From assembly GCF_903915725.1 (NCBI RefSeq), contig NZ_CAIWTY010000033.1, positions 1 to 64,000 of the forward strand: a stretch of 64,000 nucleotides of DNA. The letters are read 5' to 3'. Source of the DNA: an uncultured Rhodopila sp. Lineage in GTDB: Bacteria > Pseudomonadota > Alphaproteobacteria > Acetobacterales > Acetobacteraceae. Made by a program: the position numbers and the translations under genes. Each line of letters opens with the position of its first letter. Position 1 is the first letter of the stretch. The notes beneath the pieces were generated by a model. That model was not told the origin of the DNA. It searched no databases and saw nothing but the letters and a program-made list of their open reading frames with translations. Below, piece by piece: positions 1-8,525 of this stretch.

Positions 1-42
1 CGCACCGCGATGACGGCAAATGGTGTCGGCGTTGCTGCTGAC

Positions 43-119
43 GTCATGGTGGCCGAAGGGCCACCATCCACGCCTTACGGTAATGACGCGAGCCAAGGCG
101 TGGATGGCGGGCGACCGAG
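43..119. repeat. Dispersed palindromic intergenic repeat (copy 1)
   Basis: The stretch starts with a GTCATGG / CCATCCACG hairpin and continues into a second arm containing GGCGTGGATGG. The same layout recurs near 3682, 22664, 22776, 47592 and 50462, always between genes. It codes for nothing recognisable. The exact ends are approximate. Confidence 0.6.
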
Positions 120-191
120 CACGCGAGGGAGGGCTGCGCCCGCCACGACGTCCAGCGGCACGTGCCGCGCCGGGCATTTGCATGGTAGAAC

Positions 192-345
192 GCTGAGATT
201 ATGAGATCGCAGAGAAGGATTTCCTGCGCCTTCGGCGCGGCCCTCGTCGCACCGTCCGGTGCCGCCGCACCAGGCGGCGCGAAAAGCAAAAACCCCCCGG
301 CCTCGCCGCCAAGGAAAGAAATCTCTGCGATCTCAGAATCTCAGC
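192..345. repeat. Long inverted repeat, about 33-bp arms
   Basis: The left arm (192-224) and right arm (313-345) are near-perfect reverse complements. Both contain GAGATCGCAGAGA or its complement, and about 88 bases lie between them. Open frames inside are low-complexity by-products of the palindrome. The right arm ends just before the group II intron-like segment. It could be a MITE-like element or a structured RNA. No transposase is present. Confidence 0.65.
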
Positions 346-355
346 GAACTCTGGC

Positions 356-612
356 GTGCCCCGAAGGGCGCGATCACCTCGTGGGTGCAAGTCCCACCCG
401 GGCAATGGTCGGTTGGCCCGGTAGCTGGCAGGCGCTGCGGTCGGGCAACTGGCCGTATCGAAGCCCTGCGACGAACCTCGCCTTGGGCGGGGGAGCGAAT
501 CGACGGGCCGTAACGTGTGTGAAGCCTGAGCAGGCCTCGAAATTGAAGTCATGGACGCCGACCCAGCCAGAGAATGGGGAAGGCAAAGCCTAAAGCGAAC
601 ATCCATTCCGTT
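356..612 (+). mobile_element. Group II intron remnant (5' ribozyme part)
   Basis: The segment begins GTGCCCCGAAGGGCGCGATC and soon contains GGGTGCAAGTCCCACC. These resemble the 5' end and domain I of bacterial group II introns. Further intron-like blocks follow (GGCCGTAACGTGTGTGAAGC, then AATGGGGAAGGCAAAGCC). No reverse-transcriptase/maturase frame and no domain V/VI-like 3' end are seen before the usp gene, so only a 5' fragment seems to remain. The identification is by recognition of the sequence style, without alignment, and the 3' boundary is approximate. Confidence 0.55.
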
Positions 613-645
613 TAAGGCATCTTGCACCGCCCCCCGCCACCTCCC

Positions 646-1467
646 TCAATGCCGCATCAGCACCGGCACGTCGGCATGTTCGCACATATACCGGGTCACC
701 CCGCCGAAGATCAGCTCCCGCAACGGTGTGTGCGCATACGCGCCCATCACCAGCATGTCGGCGCCGAGTTCATGCAGCGTCTCCAGCAGCAGCTTGCGGA
801 ACCCACCCGTTCCGATCGGCACGATGCGCAGGCTGGCCTCGATCCCGTGATCGGCCAGCACCGCCGGCATGCCCGGCGGCGTGGCGCCCGGACGGACTCC
901 GGCCAGCAGGAACACCTGCTCGGCCGAACCGAGCAGCCGCAGCGCCGGCATGATCGCCTTCGCCGTGCGGGCGTCGTCCCGCCACGCAATCGCGACACGC
1001 CGCCCGAACGCGGCCGATACGCCTTGCGGCACCACCAGCACCGGCCGCTCGGTATGGAACAATGCCGCCCCGAAGGCGTGAGCCGTCGCCGCATCGTCAT
1101 CCGGCAGCGGCCGGGCGATCACGATGGTATCGGCCCTGCGCCCGCGTTCCTCGACCACCACGCTTGCCTCGCCCTCGGCTTCGACCCACTGCACCGTGCT
1201 GCCCGCGTGCCGCGCCCGGTCCGCCCGGGCGTCGAACGTGCTCTTCAGCGAGGCGATGCGCCGCTGCTCACACGTCCGTGCGCCGTCAATATCGCCGGCT
1301 TCGGCGATCAGCGCCTCGGCGGCGAGCGGGCCGACCGATAGCGGCGCGTGGATCGCCAGCACGATGATGCTGGCCCCGCCGGCAAGCCCGGCCAGGCAGT
1401 GGGCGGCGTCCAGCACCGCATGCGCCGCCTCAGGGCGTCCGAGCACGGCGAGAATGACGTCGGTCAT
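646..1467 (-). CDS. Universal stress protein, two UspA domains
   Basis: A 273-residue cytoplasmic protein with two UspA-type units, about 1-140 and 150-273. Each unit opens with a hydrophobic strand (VILAVLG; RRVAIAWRDD). The second ends in the nucleotide-binding style LVMGAYAHTPLRELIFGG followed by a PVLMRH tail. Such proteins bind ATP or AMP and support survival under stress, often in anaerobic or redox regulons. It lies 9 bases downstream of a second gene of the same design, probably in one transcript. The family call is firm; the physiological trigger is unknown. Confidence 0.85.
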   Translation of the reverse strand: MTDVILAVLGRPEAAHAVLDAAHCLAGLAGGASIIVLAIHAPLSVGPLAAEALIAEAGDIDGARTCEQRRIASLKSTFDARADRARHAGSTVQWVEAEGEASVVVEERGRRADTIVIARPLPDDDAATAHAFGAALFHTERPVLVVPQGVSAAFGRRVAIAWRDDARTAKAIMPALRLLGSAEQVFLLAGVRPGATPPGMPAVLADHGIEASLRIVPIGTGGFRKLLLETLHELGADMLVMGAYAHTPLRELIFGGVTRYMCEHADVPVLMRH

Positions 1468-1476
1468 GCCTGCCTC

Positions 1477-2286
1477 CTAATGGCGCATGAGAACGGGAAT
1501 ATCGGCATGTGCCATGATCGAACGCGTGGCGCCCCCCAGCACCATTTGCCGCCACGGGCTGTGCGCATAGGCGCCCATCACCAGCATGTCGGCACCAAGC
1601 GCATGCGCTCTGGCCAGCAGCGCCAGTCCGAACGGGTCCTTGCCGAGGGGGATGGTCTGCAACGCCGCCGCGATGCCGTGCTCGGTCAGGATTTCGGGAA
1701 TGCGCGGTTCCGGGGCACCTGGGTGCACGCCGGCCAGCAGATGCACGCTGGCGGCTTTGCCGGCAAAGCGCAGGGCGGACAGGACCGCGCGCGTGGCATG
1801 CGGATCGTCTCGCCAGGCGATGGCGATATGCCGGCCGAATCCGGCGGCCGGGTGAACCGGGACCACAAGGACAGGACGATCGGTTTCGAACAGGGCGGCG
1901 GGAAGCGCCTGGCCGGTGGCCGAGGCCAGGCGATGCTCTCCTGGCCGCTCCATGACGATCACGTCAGCTCGCCGCCCCCATTCGACGATCAGGTCATGCG
2001 CCACGGCCTCGATATCCAGCCAGTCGGCAGCGCCATAGGTCGCCGTCCATGAATCGACGATCGCTTTCAGGGCGGCGGCTCTTTCGGTTTCGAGCGCGCG
2101 CAGGCGGGCTTCCCGGTCGCGGGTCAGCACCTCCTCGGTGGCCATGATCGTCGAGGCCGGCGGCACGCGCCCGACCAGGACATGAATGCGGCCGCCCCCG
2201 GACAGTTCCGCAAGCCGCCGTGCGGCGTCCAGCAGGCCGGCGGCCGCGGTGGGGTGGTCGAGCATGGCGAGGATGACGCGTGGCAT
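1477..2286 (-). CDS. Universal stress protein, two UspA domains (paralogue)
   Basis: A 269-residue paralogue of the next gene downstream, with the same two-domain plan, the same LVMGAYAHSPWRQMVLGG block near the C-terminus and the same PVLMRH ending. I chose the ATG at 2286 because AGGAGG lies 9 bases upstream and the protein then begins MPRVILAMLD, matching the start of its neighbour. The two genes look like a tandem duplication. The gene is divergent from nnrS, so the roughly 180 bases between them should hold both promoters. No clear FNR box was seen there. Confidence 0.85.
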   Translation of the reverse strand: MPRVILAMLDHPTAAAGLLDAARRLAELSGGGRIHVLVGRVPPASTIMATEEVLTRDREARLRALETERAAALKAIVDSWTATYGAADWLDIEAVAHDLIVEWGRRADVIVMERPGEHRLASATGQALPAALFETDRPVLVVPVHPAAGFGRHIAIAWRDDPHATRAVLSALRFAGKAASVHLLAGVHPGAPEPRIPEILTEHGIAAALQTIPLGKDPFGLALLARAHALGADMLVMGAYAHSPWRQMVLGGATRSIMAHADIPVLMRH

Positions 2287-2467
2287 AGCCGTTGTCCTCC
2301 TATAATGCGGACGGCTGGATAGCCGTGCGCAGAAGAGGCCCGATACCGGCAAACGTCGCGTGCCCTGCGGTCAATTTTTCAACGCCGCCGGGTCAGGCCG
2401 TTTCAGTATTATAACACGGATGCCCCGGTTGCCGCCAGTAGCGGCTGCCAGATCAAAGGAGGGCGGC

Positions 2468-3643
2468 ATGGCTCCAAACGGCAGGATCGGCTGGCAAACT
2501 TCCATCCTCAGCTATGGTTTCAGGGCGTTTTTCCTGGCGGGGGCGATCCAGGCGGCGCTGGCGATCACTTTGTGGCTGCTGATGTTTTTCGGCGATTTGC
2601 AGATCCCGACCGGGTTTTCTCCGGTCGATTGGCATGTTCACGAAATGCTGTACGGCTATCTCCCCGCCATCATCGCCGGCTTCCTGCTGACGGCGATCCC
2701 GAACTGGACCGGCCGGCCGCCGCTGCGCGGGTTGCCGCTGGCGATGCTGGTTCTGGTCTGGCTGGCCGGGCGCGTGGCGGTGTTTCTGTCGCAACCTCTT
2801 GGCCCTTTGCTAGCGGGCGGGGTCGATTGCCTGTTCCTGGTGCTTGTCGCCGCCGCGGCGGCGCGGGAGGTGATCCTCAGCCGCAACTGGAAGAACCTGC
2901 CTCCCGTCGGCCTGCTGACGATGTTCGTTGTTGGCAACGTGATCTTTCACGTCGAGGACGATCGCTTCGGCGTATCGGAATTCGGCAAACGCATCGGTAT
3001 CGCAACGGCGATCCTGCTGGTGGCGCTGATTGGCGGACGCGTGATCCCGACGTTCACCCGCAACTGGCTGCTGCGCGAAAACCCGGGGCGGCTGCCGGCT
3101 CCGTTCGGACGTCTCGACGCCGGGGTGCTGGCGGTTTCGGCGGTGACGCTGGCGCTGTGGATCGTTTTGCCGGACTTGCCGGTAACCGCCTGGCTGCTGT
3201 TGCTCGCCGGTGCCGGGCAGGCGGTGAGGCTGACCCGGTGGGCTGGAGACAGAACGCTGCGCAGTCCCCTGACGCTGGTCCTGCACGTTGCCTATGCGTT
3301 CGTTCCCATCGGCTTTGTTCTGCTGGCAGCCGCCGTGCTGTTCCCGGCGGACGTCGCGGTCAGCGCCGGCATCCACGCCTGGACGGTAGGCGCCATCGGC
3401 GTGATGACCCTGGCGATGATGACCCGCGTAAGCCTCGGCCACACCGGACGGGCGCTGGCGGCAGGCTTCCCGACATGCGCGATTTACGTCTGTGTTGCTG
3501 CCGCGGCGGTGGTCCGCATCGGGGCGGCGGCCGCGCCGGAGTGGAGCACAGTCTTGCTGCTTATCGCCGGTGGCGCCTGGGTTATTGCGTTCGTGCTGTT
3601 TGTCGTCGAGTACGGACCATTACTTGTCCGGCCGAGGGATTGA
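2468..3643 (+). CDS. nnrS: NnrS family membrane protein
   Basis: A 391-residue polytopic inner-membrane protein with about 12 hydrophobic segments. Typical NnrS features are present: DWHVHEMLYGY near residue 55, FLLTAIPNWTG, GRVIPTFTRNW in the middle and MMTRVSLGHTGR near residue 320. The conserved His and Arg residues of these blocks are the proposed metal or haem contacts. NnrS proteins protect against nitric oxide stress and are usually controlled by NO- or oxygen-responsive regulators. The ATG at 2468 is preceded by AAGGAGGGCGGC, a strong ribosome binding site. An in-frame extension to 2360 is less likely. Confidence 0.9.
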   Translation: MAPNGRIGWQTSILSYGFRAFFLAGAIQAALAITLWLLMFFGDLQIPTGFSPVDWHVHEMLYGYLPAIIAGFLLTAIPNWTGRPPLRGLPLAMLVLVWLAGRVAVFLSQPLGPLLAGGVDCLFLVLVAAAAAREVILSRNWKNLPPVGLLTMFVVGNVIFHVEDDRFGVSEFGKRIGIATAILLVALIGGRVIPTFTRNWLLRENPGRLPAPFGRLDAGVLAVSAVTLALWIVLPDLPVTAWLLLLAGAGQAVRLTRWAGDRTLRSPLTLVLHVAYAFVPIGFVLLAAAVLFPADVAVSAGIHAWTVGAIGVMTLAMMTRVSLGHTGRALAAGFPTCAIYVCVAAAAVVRIGAAAAPEWSTVLLLIAGGAWVIAFVLFVVEYGPLLVRPRD

Positions 3644-3681
3644 ACGGCGGGCGTCGCGTCTCATTGCGGTCGGCCCCTCCC

Positions 3682-3713
3682 GTCATGCCGGGCGCAGGCC
3701 CGCCATCCACGCC
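3682..3713. repeat. Dispersed palindromic intergenic repeat (short copy)
   Basis: GTCATGCCGGGCGCAGGCCC followed by GCCATCCACGCC is a short copy of the GTCATGG...CCATCCACG hairpin. It lies between the convergent nnrS and DUF155-like genes. Confidence 0.6.
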
Positions 3714-3778
3714 ATTGTTTAAGCAAGCAGCAGGCATGTTCAGTCTTCGTCGGGAAGACGAGGCGACACGGCCGGAAA

Positions 3779-4897
3779 TCAACGCACAATCGCCAGGACG
3801 ATCTCCACAGCAATCAACACCAGAATAATGATTTCCAGCACCTCCGACCGGCTTGCATGCGCCTCATCATACAGCGCCGTGTAGGTGTCCCGAATGATCG
3901 ACAGCTTGCGGTCCACCGCCGCGCTGACCGTTGGCACCCGAAACAAATCCAGCGCCGCCGTATAGATCCGCGCCAGATACACATCCTCCGTCACCTGCAA
4001 CGCATTATCCACTTTCTCCGTCAATTCCGTTACTTCCGCGACGATGCCGTACAGACGCCGCGCCAGATCGGCGAATCGCCGCGCGCCGGGCAGCCGCCAA
4101 TGGTGCCGCGTCGCCTCCACCAGATCGTACATCCGCGGCAGCTCGTCATCCAGAAGCTCGTCGTAATAGCGCATCTCCAGCAACTGGGCGTTCGCCACCT
4201 CCAGCACGTCGATCACATCCGTATCGCCGCGCGGCTCGTAAATGAACGCCCGGTCCCAGGTCAGCACCACAAGATCGTCGGTGTAATAGGAATACTGATG
4301 CCGCAACAAATCACGCCGCGCCGATTCCGACAGCGTCCGGCGCTCGCCCGACAGCAGCGGCACCAGGTCCAGGCGCTCCGGCAACCCGACCGCCGTCATG
4401 GGCTCGCTGAAGCTGTTGGCGACGCCGACCAGGTAATCTTCCTCCAGCGTCGATGCGACCGGACGAATCAGCGCGCCGGCGACACCCTTGCGCACCCGTT
4501 CCAGCAGCCCCGTCCACAACGCGGTCGCCGGCGCCAGGCCCACGCTGACATCGACCGCATTCATCCGGTCGGAGAACGCTGCCCAGGACAACCCCGCCAC
4601 CTTCACCCGCAGCGCAATGCTGATCACGCCGAAATCGAACAGCCGCGCGGTGGCCACGGCCTGCAGCGGGCCGTCCGGCAAGTCCAGCTCGACAACCCCG
4701 AGATCGAGCGCCACCGGCGGCACGTCGAAGGCCACCGCCTTAGGCGGCGTCGTGGTCAGGCGGCCGCGCGAACTGCCGGTGCGCACGGTGCGCGCCCAAA
4801 TGTCCTCGGCCTTGGCGAGGTCGATCTCATACGCGACGTCAAACAGCCGGTAGGCGAGGATCGCCCCCGCGGTGACGGCAACATCCGAACCCGGCAT
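3779..4897 (-). CDS. RMD1/DUF155-like protein with C-terminal membrane anchor
   Basis: A 372-residue protein. Three features resemble the DUF155 (RMND1/Sif2-like) family: a mid-protein TDDLVVLTWDRAFIYEPRGD block, a DVLEVANAQLLEMRYYDE helix, and a single hydrophobic helix at the extreme C-terminus (VLEIIILVLIAVEIVLAIV). Family members are membrane-anchored with the bulk in the cytoplasm, and their bacterial role is not known. The ATG at 4897 follows AAGGAGACCGCCC. The longer frame from 5002 lacks a good ribosome binding site. It is divergent from the cyclase gene. Confidence 0.6.
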   Translation of the reverse strand: MPGSDVAVTAGAILAYRLFDVAYEIDLAKAEDIWARTVRTGSSRGRLTTTPPKAVAFDVPPVALDLGVVELDLPDGPLQAVATARLFDFGVISIALRVKVAGLSWAAFSDRMNAVDVSVGLAPATALWTGLLERVRKGVAGALIRPVASTLEEDYLVGVANSFSEPMTAVGLPERLDLVPLLSGERRTLSESARRDLLRHQYSYYTDDLVVLTWDRAFIYEPRGDTDVIDVLEVANAQLLEMRYYDELLDDELPRMYDLVEATRHHWRLPGARRFADLARRLYGIVAEVTELTEKVDNALQVTEDVYLARIYTAALDLFRVPTVSAAVDRKLSIIRDTYTALYDEAHASRSEVLEIIILVLIAVEIVLAIVR

Positions 4898-5072
4898 CGG
4901 GCGGTCTCCTTCAAGCGAATCGGCGGCGAACGCCGCGGCGCCCGCAAAGCGATACTCCCGCGCGCATAAAACAGGATCGACGGATGGAAAGCGACCCGGC
5001 AACAGCCGATTCCGTTGCCTGGGCGCGGGGACGCTGGCAGGCTGCCGGCAACCGAGTAACGGAGCGTCATCA

Positions 5073-5954
5073 ATGTTTCACACCCACTCTCAATGGGGAC
5101 CCGCCGACCAGATCGGCGCCGGCAATCTGCTCACCGTGGAAAAACGGCTGGCGGCGCTTTCCTTCGTCCGGCAGGGCCGGGTCTACGACGTCAGCCACGA
5201 AATCTACATGGGCGCGCCGTTTCTGCCGCCGAACCAGACGCCGTTCCTGATGTCGATTTTCGGCTCCTGGCGCGACACCATCAAGCGGCGGCGCAAGCTG
5301 GGCGCGGTCAACGACGCCGGAACCAATCTCGAGCGCATCGAAATGACCGCGCATGTCGGCACCCACGTCGATGCGCTCGGACATTTTTCCAAGGGCGATA
5401 TGCTCTACAACGGCAATGCCGCCGCCGACGTGGTGACCGACTGGGGCCTCGATCGCCTCGGCATCGAGCACGCGCCGCCGATGATCACCCGCGGCGTGCT
5501 GTTCGATGTCGCGCCGGGCACGCATTTGAACCCCGGGCAGACGGTGACGGCCGATCACCTGAAGCGGGCGGCGGATGCCGGCGGGTTCGGTGTCGAATCG
5601 GGTGACATCGCGCTGATCCGCACCGGCTGGGGGCGCTATTTCGGCGTCGATAACGCGCGCTACACGGAAGGCGAACCCGGCATCGATGTGGTGGCGGCGA
5701 AATGGCTGATCGACCAGGGCATCGTCGCCATCGGCGCCGACAATATGGCGGTCGAAGTGCTGCCGAACCCGGACAAGACCGTGCTGCTGCCGGTGCATCA
5801 ATTCGCCCTGGCCGAATGCGGGGTCTATCTGATCGAGAACCTCGCGCTGGAGGAGCTGGCGGCGGACCGGGTCTTTGCCGGGTGCCTGATTCTGCTGGCG
5901 ACAAAGATTCGCGGCGCGACCGGTGCGCCGGTGCGTCCCATCGTCATGGTGTAG
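5073..5954 (+). CDS. Cyclase-family (kynurenine formamidase-like) metal hydrolase
   Basis: A 293-residue cytoplasmic protein of the PF04199 cyclase family. The hallmark metal-binding motif HVGTHVDALGHF is near residue 95, and the later blocks TGWGRYF and GADNMAVEVLPN are also typical. Family members include kynurenine formamidase and other amide- or lactone-opening hydrolases, with Zn or Mn held by His and Asp residues of the HxGTHxD motif. The start at 5073 has GGAG 11 bases upstream. No tryptophan-catabolic neighbour is visible, so the substrate is open. Confidence 0.8.
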   Translation: MFHTHSQWGPADQIGAGNLLTVEKRLAALSFVRQGRVYDVSHEIYMGAPFLPPNQTPFLMSIFGSWRDTIKRRRKLGAVNDAGTNLERIEMTAHVGTHVDALGHFSKGDMLYNGNAAADVVTDWGLDRLGIEHAPPMITRGVLFDVAPGTHLNPGQTVTADHLKRAADAGGFGVESGDIALIRTGWGRYFGVDNARYTEGEPGIDVVAAKWLIDQGIVAIGADNMAVEVLPNPDKTVLLPVHQFALAECGVYLIENLALEELAADRVFAGCLILLATKIRGATGAPVRPIVMV

Positions 5955-6023
5955 CCGCCATCGGCGGTGGGTGTTTCAATGTAGCCGGGCGCAATATTTT
6001 CGTGCGATACCAAGTCGCAGTAA

Positions 6024-6977
6024 GTGAAAAGGCCCGCCGTGAGCATCCGCCAACCCGCCGCAACCGGCCTTGCCGCTGCGCCGCGCCTGCCTTTGCCGGC
6101 CGCGGTCGACACCCACCGGATCGTCTGGTCCTACGCGATCACACTGGCGGTCTATCACGCCCTCGCCCTGCTGGCGCTGCTGCCGTGGTGTTTCAGTTGG
6201 ACAGGCGTCGCGCTGGCCATCGGCGGAGTCTACGTGTTCGGCGGCCTCGGCATCAACCTGTGCTACCATCGGATGCTCACCCATCGCGGCCTGGTCTGCC
6301 CGAAATGGCTGGAGCACGGCTTCGCCATCCTTGGCGTCTGCTCCATGCAGGACACCCCGGCCCGCTGGGTTGCCGTGCACCGCCGCCATCACGAACATTC
6401 CGACAAACAGGACGACCCGCACTCGCCGCTGGTGAATTTCCTCTGGGGCCATGCCGGCTGGATGCTGCTGGAGAATCGCGACCTCGCCCGCCTGGGCATT
6501 TACGACCGCTACGCCAAGGACGTGCTGCGCGACCCGTTCTACCGCCGGCTGGAGCGGACGTTGCTGTATCCGATCATCGTCATCAGTTCCTGGGCGGTCT
6601 TCTTCCTCGGCGGTTTCGCCACCGGACTGCTCACGGGTGACGGCGCGGCCGGCGCCGCTCGGTTCGGCACCAGCCTGCTGGTCTGGGGCGTGTTCGTGCG
6701 CATCGTGCTGGTCTGGCACATCACCTGGTCGGTCAACTCCCTGGCGCATCTGTGGGGCTACCAGAACTACGCAACCGGGGAATACAGCCGCAACAACTGG
6801 CTGGTCGCCGTCCTGACCAGCGGCGAGGGCTGGCACAACAACCACCACGCCGACGCACGCTCCGCCCGGCACGGCCACCGCTGGTGGGAAGTGGACCTGA
6901 TTTTCGGCTTCGTCGTGCTGCTGGAAACGCTCGGCCTGGCGAAAGAGGTCTGCCGCCCGGCGCGCCGGGTCAGTTGA
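6024..6977 (+). CDS. Acyl-CoA delta-9 (stearoyl-CoA type) fatty acid desaturase
   Basis: A 317-residue integral-membrane di-iron desaturase. All three histidine boxes are present in order: HRMLTHRG (about residue 80), HRRHHEHSD (about 118) and HNNHHADARSARHG (about 272). Hydrophobic segments lie before and between them. The enzyme introduces a cis double bond into saturated acyl chains to adjust membrane fluidity. The start is uncertain, with GTG codons at 6024 and 6039 and no clear ribosome binding site. The 3' end overlaps the convergent binding-protein gene by 8 bases. Confidence 0.88.
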   Translation: MKRPAVSIRQPAATGLAAAPRLPLPAAVDTHRIVWSYAITLAVYHALALLALLPWCFSWTGVALAIGGVYVFGGLGINLCYHRMLTHRGLVCPKWLEHGFAILGVCSMQDTPARWVAVHRRHHEHSDKQDDPHSPLVNFLWGHAGWMLLENRDLARLGIYDRYAKDVLRDPFYRRLERTLLYPIIVISSWAVFFLGGFATGLLTGDGAAGAARFGTSLLVWGVFVRIVLVWHITWSVNSLAHLWGYQNYATGEYSRNNWLVAVLTSGEGWHNNHHADARSARHGHRWWEVDLIFGFVVLLETLGLAKEVCRPARRVS

Positions 6978-7983
6978 TGGCGACGACCGCCTCGGTGATG
7001 CGAGCGACGATGGCGGGGGAAATCTTCATCTCGCGCGCCACCTGGTCCTGCTCGGCCATCATCCGCTTGCGCTGCTCGGCCAGGTCTTCCGGTGGCACGA
7101 CCGTCACCTTCATGCCTCGCACCTTCAGGTCCTTCTCCGCTCTCTCCTGAGCGGCGGCCATCGCGGTTCGGTATGAGCCGATATTGGCCGCCCACAGATC
7201 CGTCACCAGGGTCTTCAGCGATGGGCTGAGCGACGCCCAGAACATTTCGCTGATCATGGGGACATACTCGCTCATGGTCTGATGGTCGATCAGGCCGTAG
7301 CGCAGCCCGTCATCCCATAACCGCGCGCTGTCGCAGCTCTCGGCGGTGCTCTGCAAAGCGTCGAAGACGCCGTTCGCCAGCGCCAGGGGCACGTCCGGCC
7401 AGTTCGCCGTGGCCGGGATGCCGCCGAAGAACCGCGCCCGCCAGGGCTGCGCGAAGCCACCGGAGTTGCGGATCTTCAGCCCCCGCAGGTCATCCAGCGA
7501 ATTCAATGGCTTGTGGGTGCTGTACCAGTTGGTAAAGCCGAGGTCCATCCAGTGCCCGGGAATCGTCACCCGCAGCTTCCTGCTGATCTGGTCGTTCACC
7601 AGATCGCCGGGGATGCCGTCGATCGCGCCATGCGTGACGGTGATGGGCTGGCCATAGAACACCGGCAATTGCCCGAGATCCGCCTCCGGCACATAGGCCG
7701 CGACCAGCCAGGTGCCGGGCGCTGCCATCTCAATCTGGCCCAGCACCAGCGCCTTGATCACCTCGCTATCGGCCAGCAACCGGCCGCTGTCGAACAGTTG
7801 CGGCGCGATCTCACCTTGCGAGGCCGCCTCCAGCTTCCTGAGGAAGTCGGCGATGGAGACGGTTCGGGCATGCCCGGGCGCGGTGTCCACCGACACGCGC
7901 ATCCTGACGGGTTCGGCCCTGGCCGTCCTGATGAACGGGGCGGCCAGCGCGGCCGACAGAACCACCCGGCGCCCGGCCTTCAT
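6970..7983 (-). CDS. TRAP transporter DctP-type solute-binding protein (orphan)
   Basis: A 337-residue periplasmic protein with an N-terminal signal (MKAGRRVVLSAALAAPFIRT, cleavage near ARA-EP). DctP-family features are the LFDSGRLLADSEVIKALVLG block and LKIRNSGG with a following Arg, which in this family contacts the substrate carboxylate. No dctQ or dctM membrane subunits are nearby, so it must work with a distant permease or act in sensing. The substrate cannot be inferred beyond a probable organic acid. Confidence 0.82.
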   Translation of the reverse strand: MKAGRRVVLSAALAAPFIRTARAEPVRMRVSVDTAPGHARTVSIADFLRKLEAASQGEIAPQLFDSGRLLADSEVIKALVLGQIEMAAPGTWLVAAYVPEADLGQLPVFYGQPITVTHGAIDGIPGDLVNDQISRKLRVTIPGHWMDLGFTNWYSTHKPLNSLDDLRGLKIRNSGGFAQPWRARFFGGIPATANWPDVPLALANGVFDALQSTAESCDSARLWDDGLRYGLIDHQTMSEYVPMISEMFWASLSPSLKTLVTDLWAANIGSYRTAMAAAQERAEKDLKVRGMKVTVVPPEDLAEQRKRMMAEQDQVAREMKISPAIVARITEAVVAIN

Positions 7984-8525
7984 CCCCCGGCACTCCGGCG
8001 GCGGAGGACTGCGCCTTCCGGCGGCCGTTGTCCCGCGAACCGGCCGGGGACTTCTGCCAACGTCATTAGACGGTTCCTCCAGGTCCAGGGCAACGCGAGA
8101 CGGCGCGCCAGCGCGGGGCGAATAATCCCGGGTTCGGGGGGCGCGTCAACCACAGGGTGACATGGATCGCCGGCAGCGGCCGGTGGATTGCGAGACTCCG
8201 CCGCTGCGGCCAGCCGATCGGCGATGCGCACACCGAGGATGTGTTGCGCATCCGGTCGCACCCGCTGGTGCCGCCGCGCATCACCGATCTGCGGCCACAT
8301 CTTCGACGTGAAGTCGGGCCGTCTGATCGCGGGTGAGGCCACCACGACGGCCGGCGCGAAGGCGGTTGGCGGGCATCCACGTCTTTGCCGCAACCGGCAC
8401 CGTAAGGCATGAATGGTGCGCCTGCGCGCACCGTGACGGGGAAACACACACCGAGTTGTATTGCGTCGGCAGGTCCCTGGCATCCCGGTTGCGTATTTTG
8501 CGATCTCGTCAGCAAGGAGCCGCCG
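7984..8525. other. Intergenic region without a recognised gene
   Basis: Both flanking genes point away from this 542-base stretch, so it must hold their promoters. Short frames on both strands have no recognisable protein features. AAGGAG just before 8526 is the ribosome binding site of the permease gene. I see no repeat or RNA motif that I can name. Confidence 0.5.

Noticed and set aside
2287-2467. Possible FNR box before nnrS (GTCAATTTTTCAAC)
   Set aside because: The half-sites do not match TTGAT-N4-ATCAA in sequence or spacing.
2572-3828. 418-codon open frame overlapping nnrS
   Set aside because: It is out of frame with nnrS, Arg/Gly-rich and lacks any domain; a shadow of the real gene.
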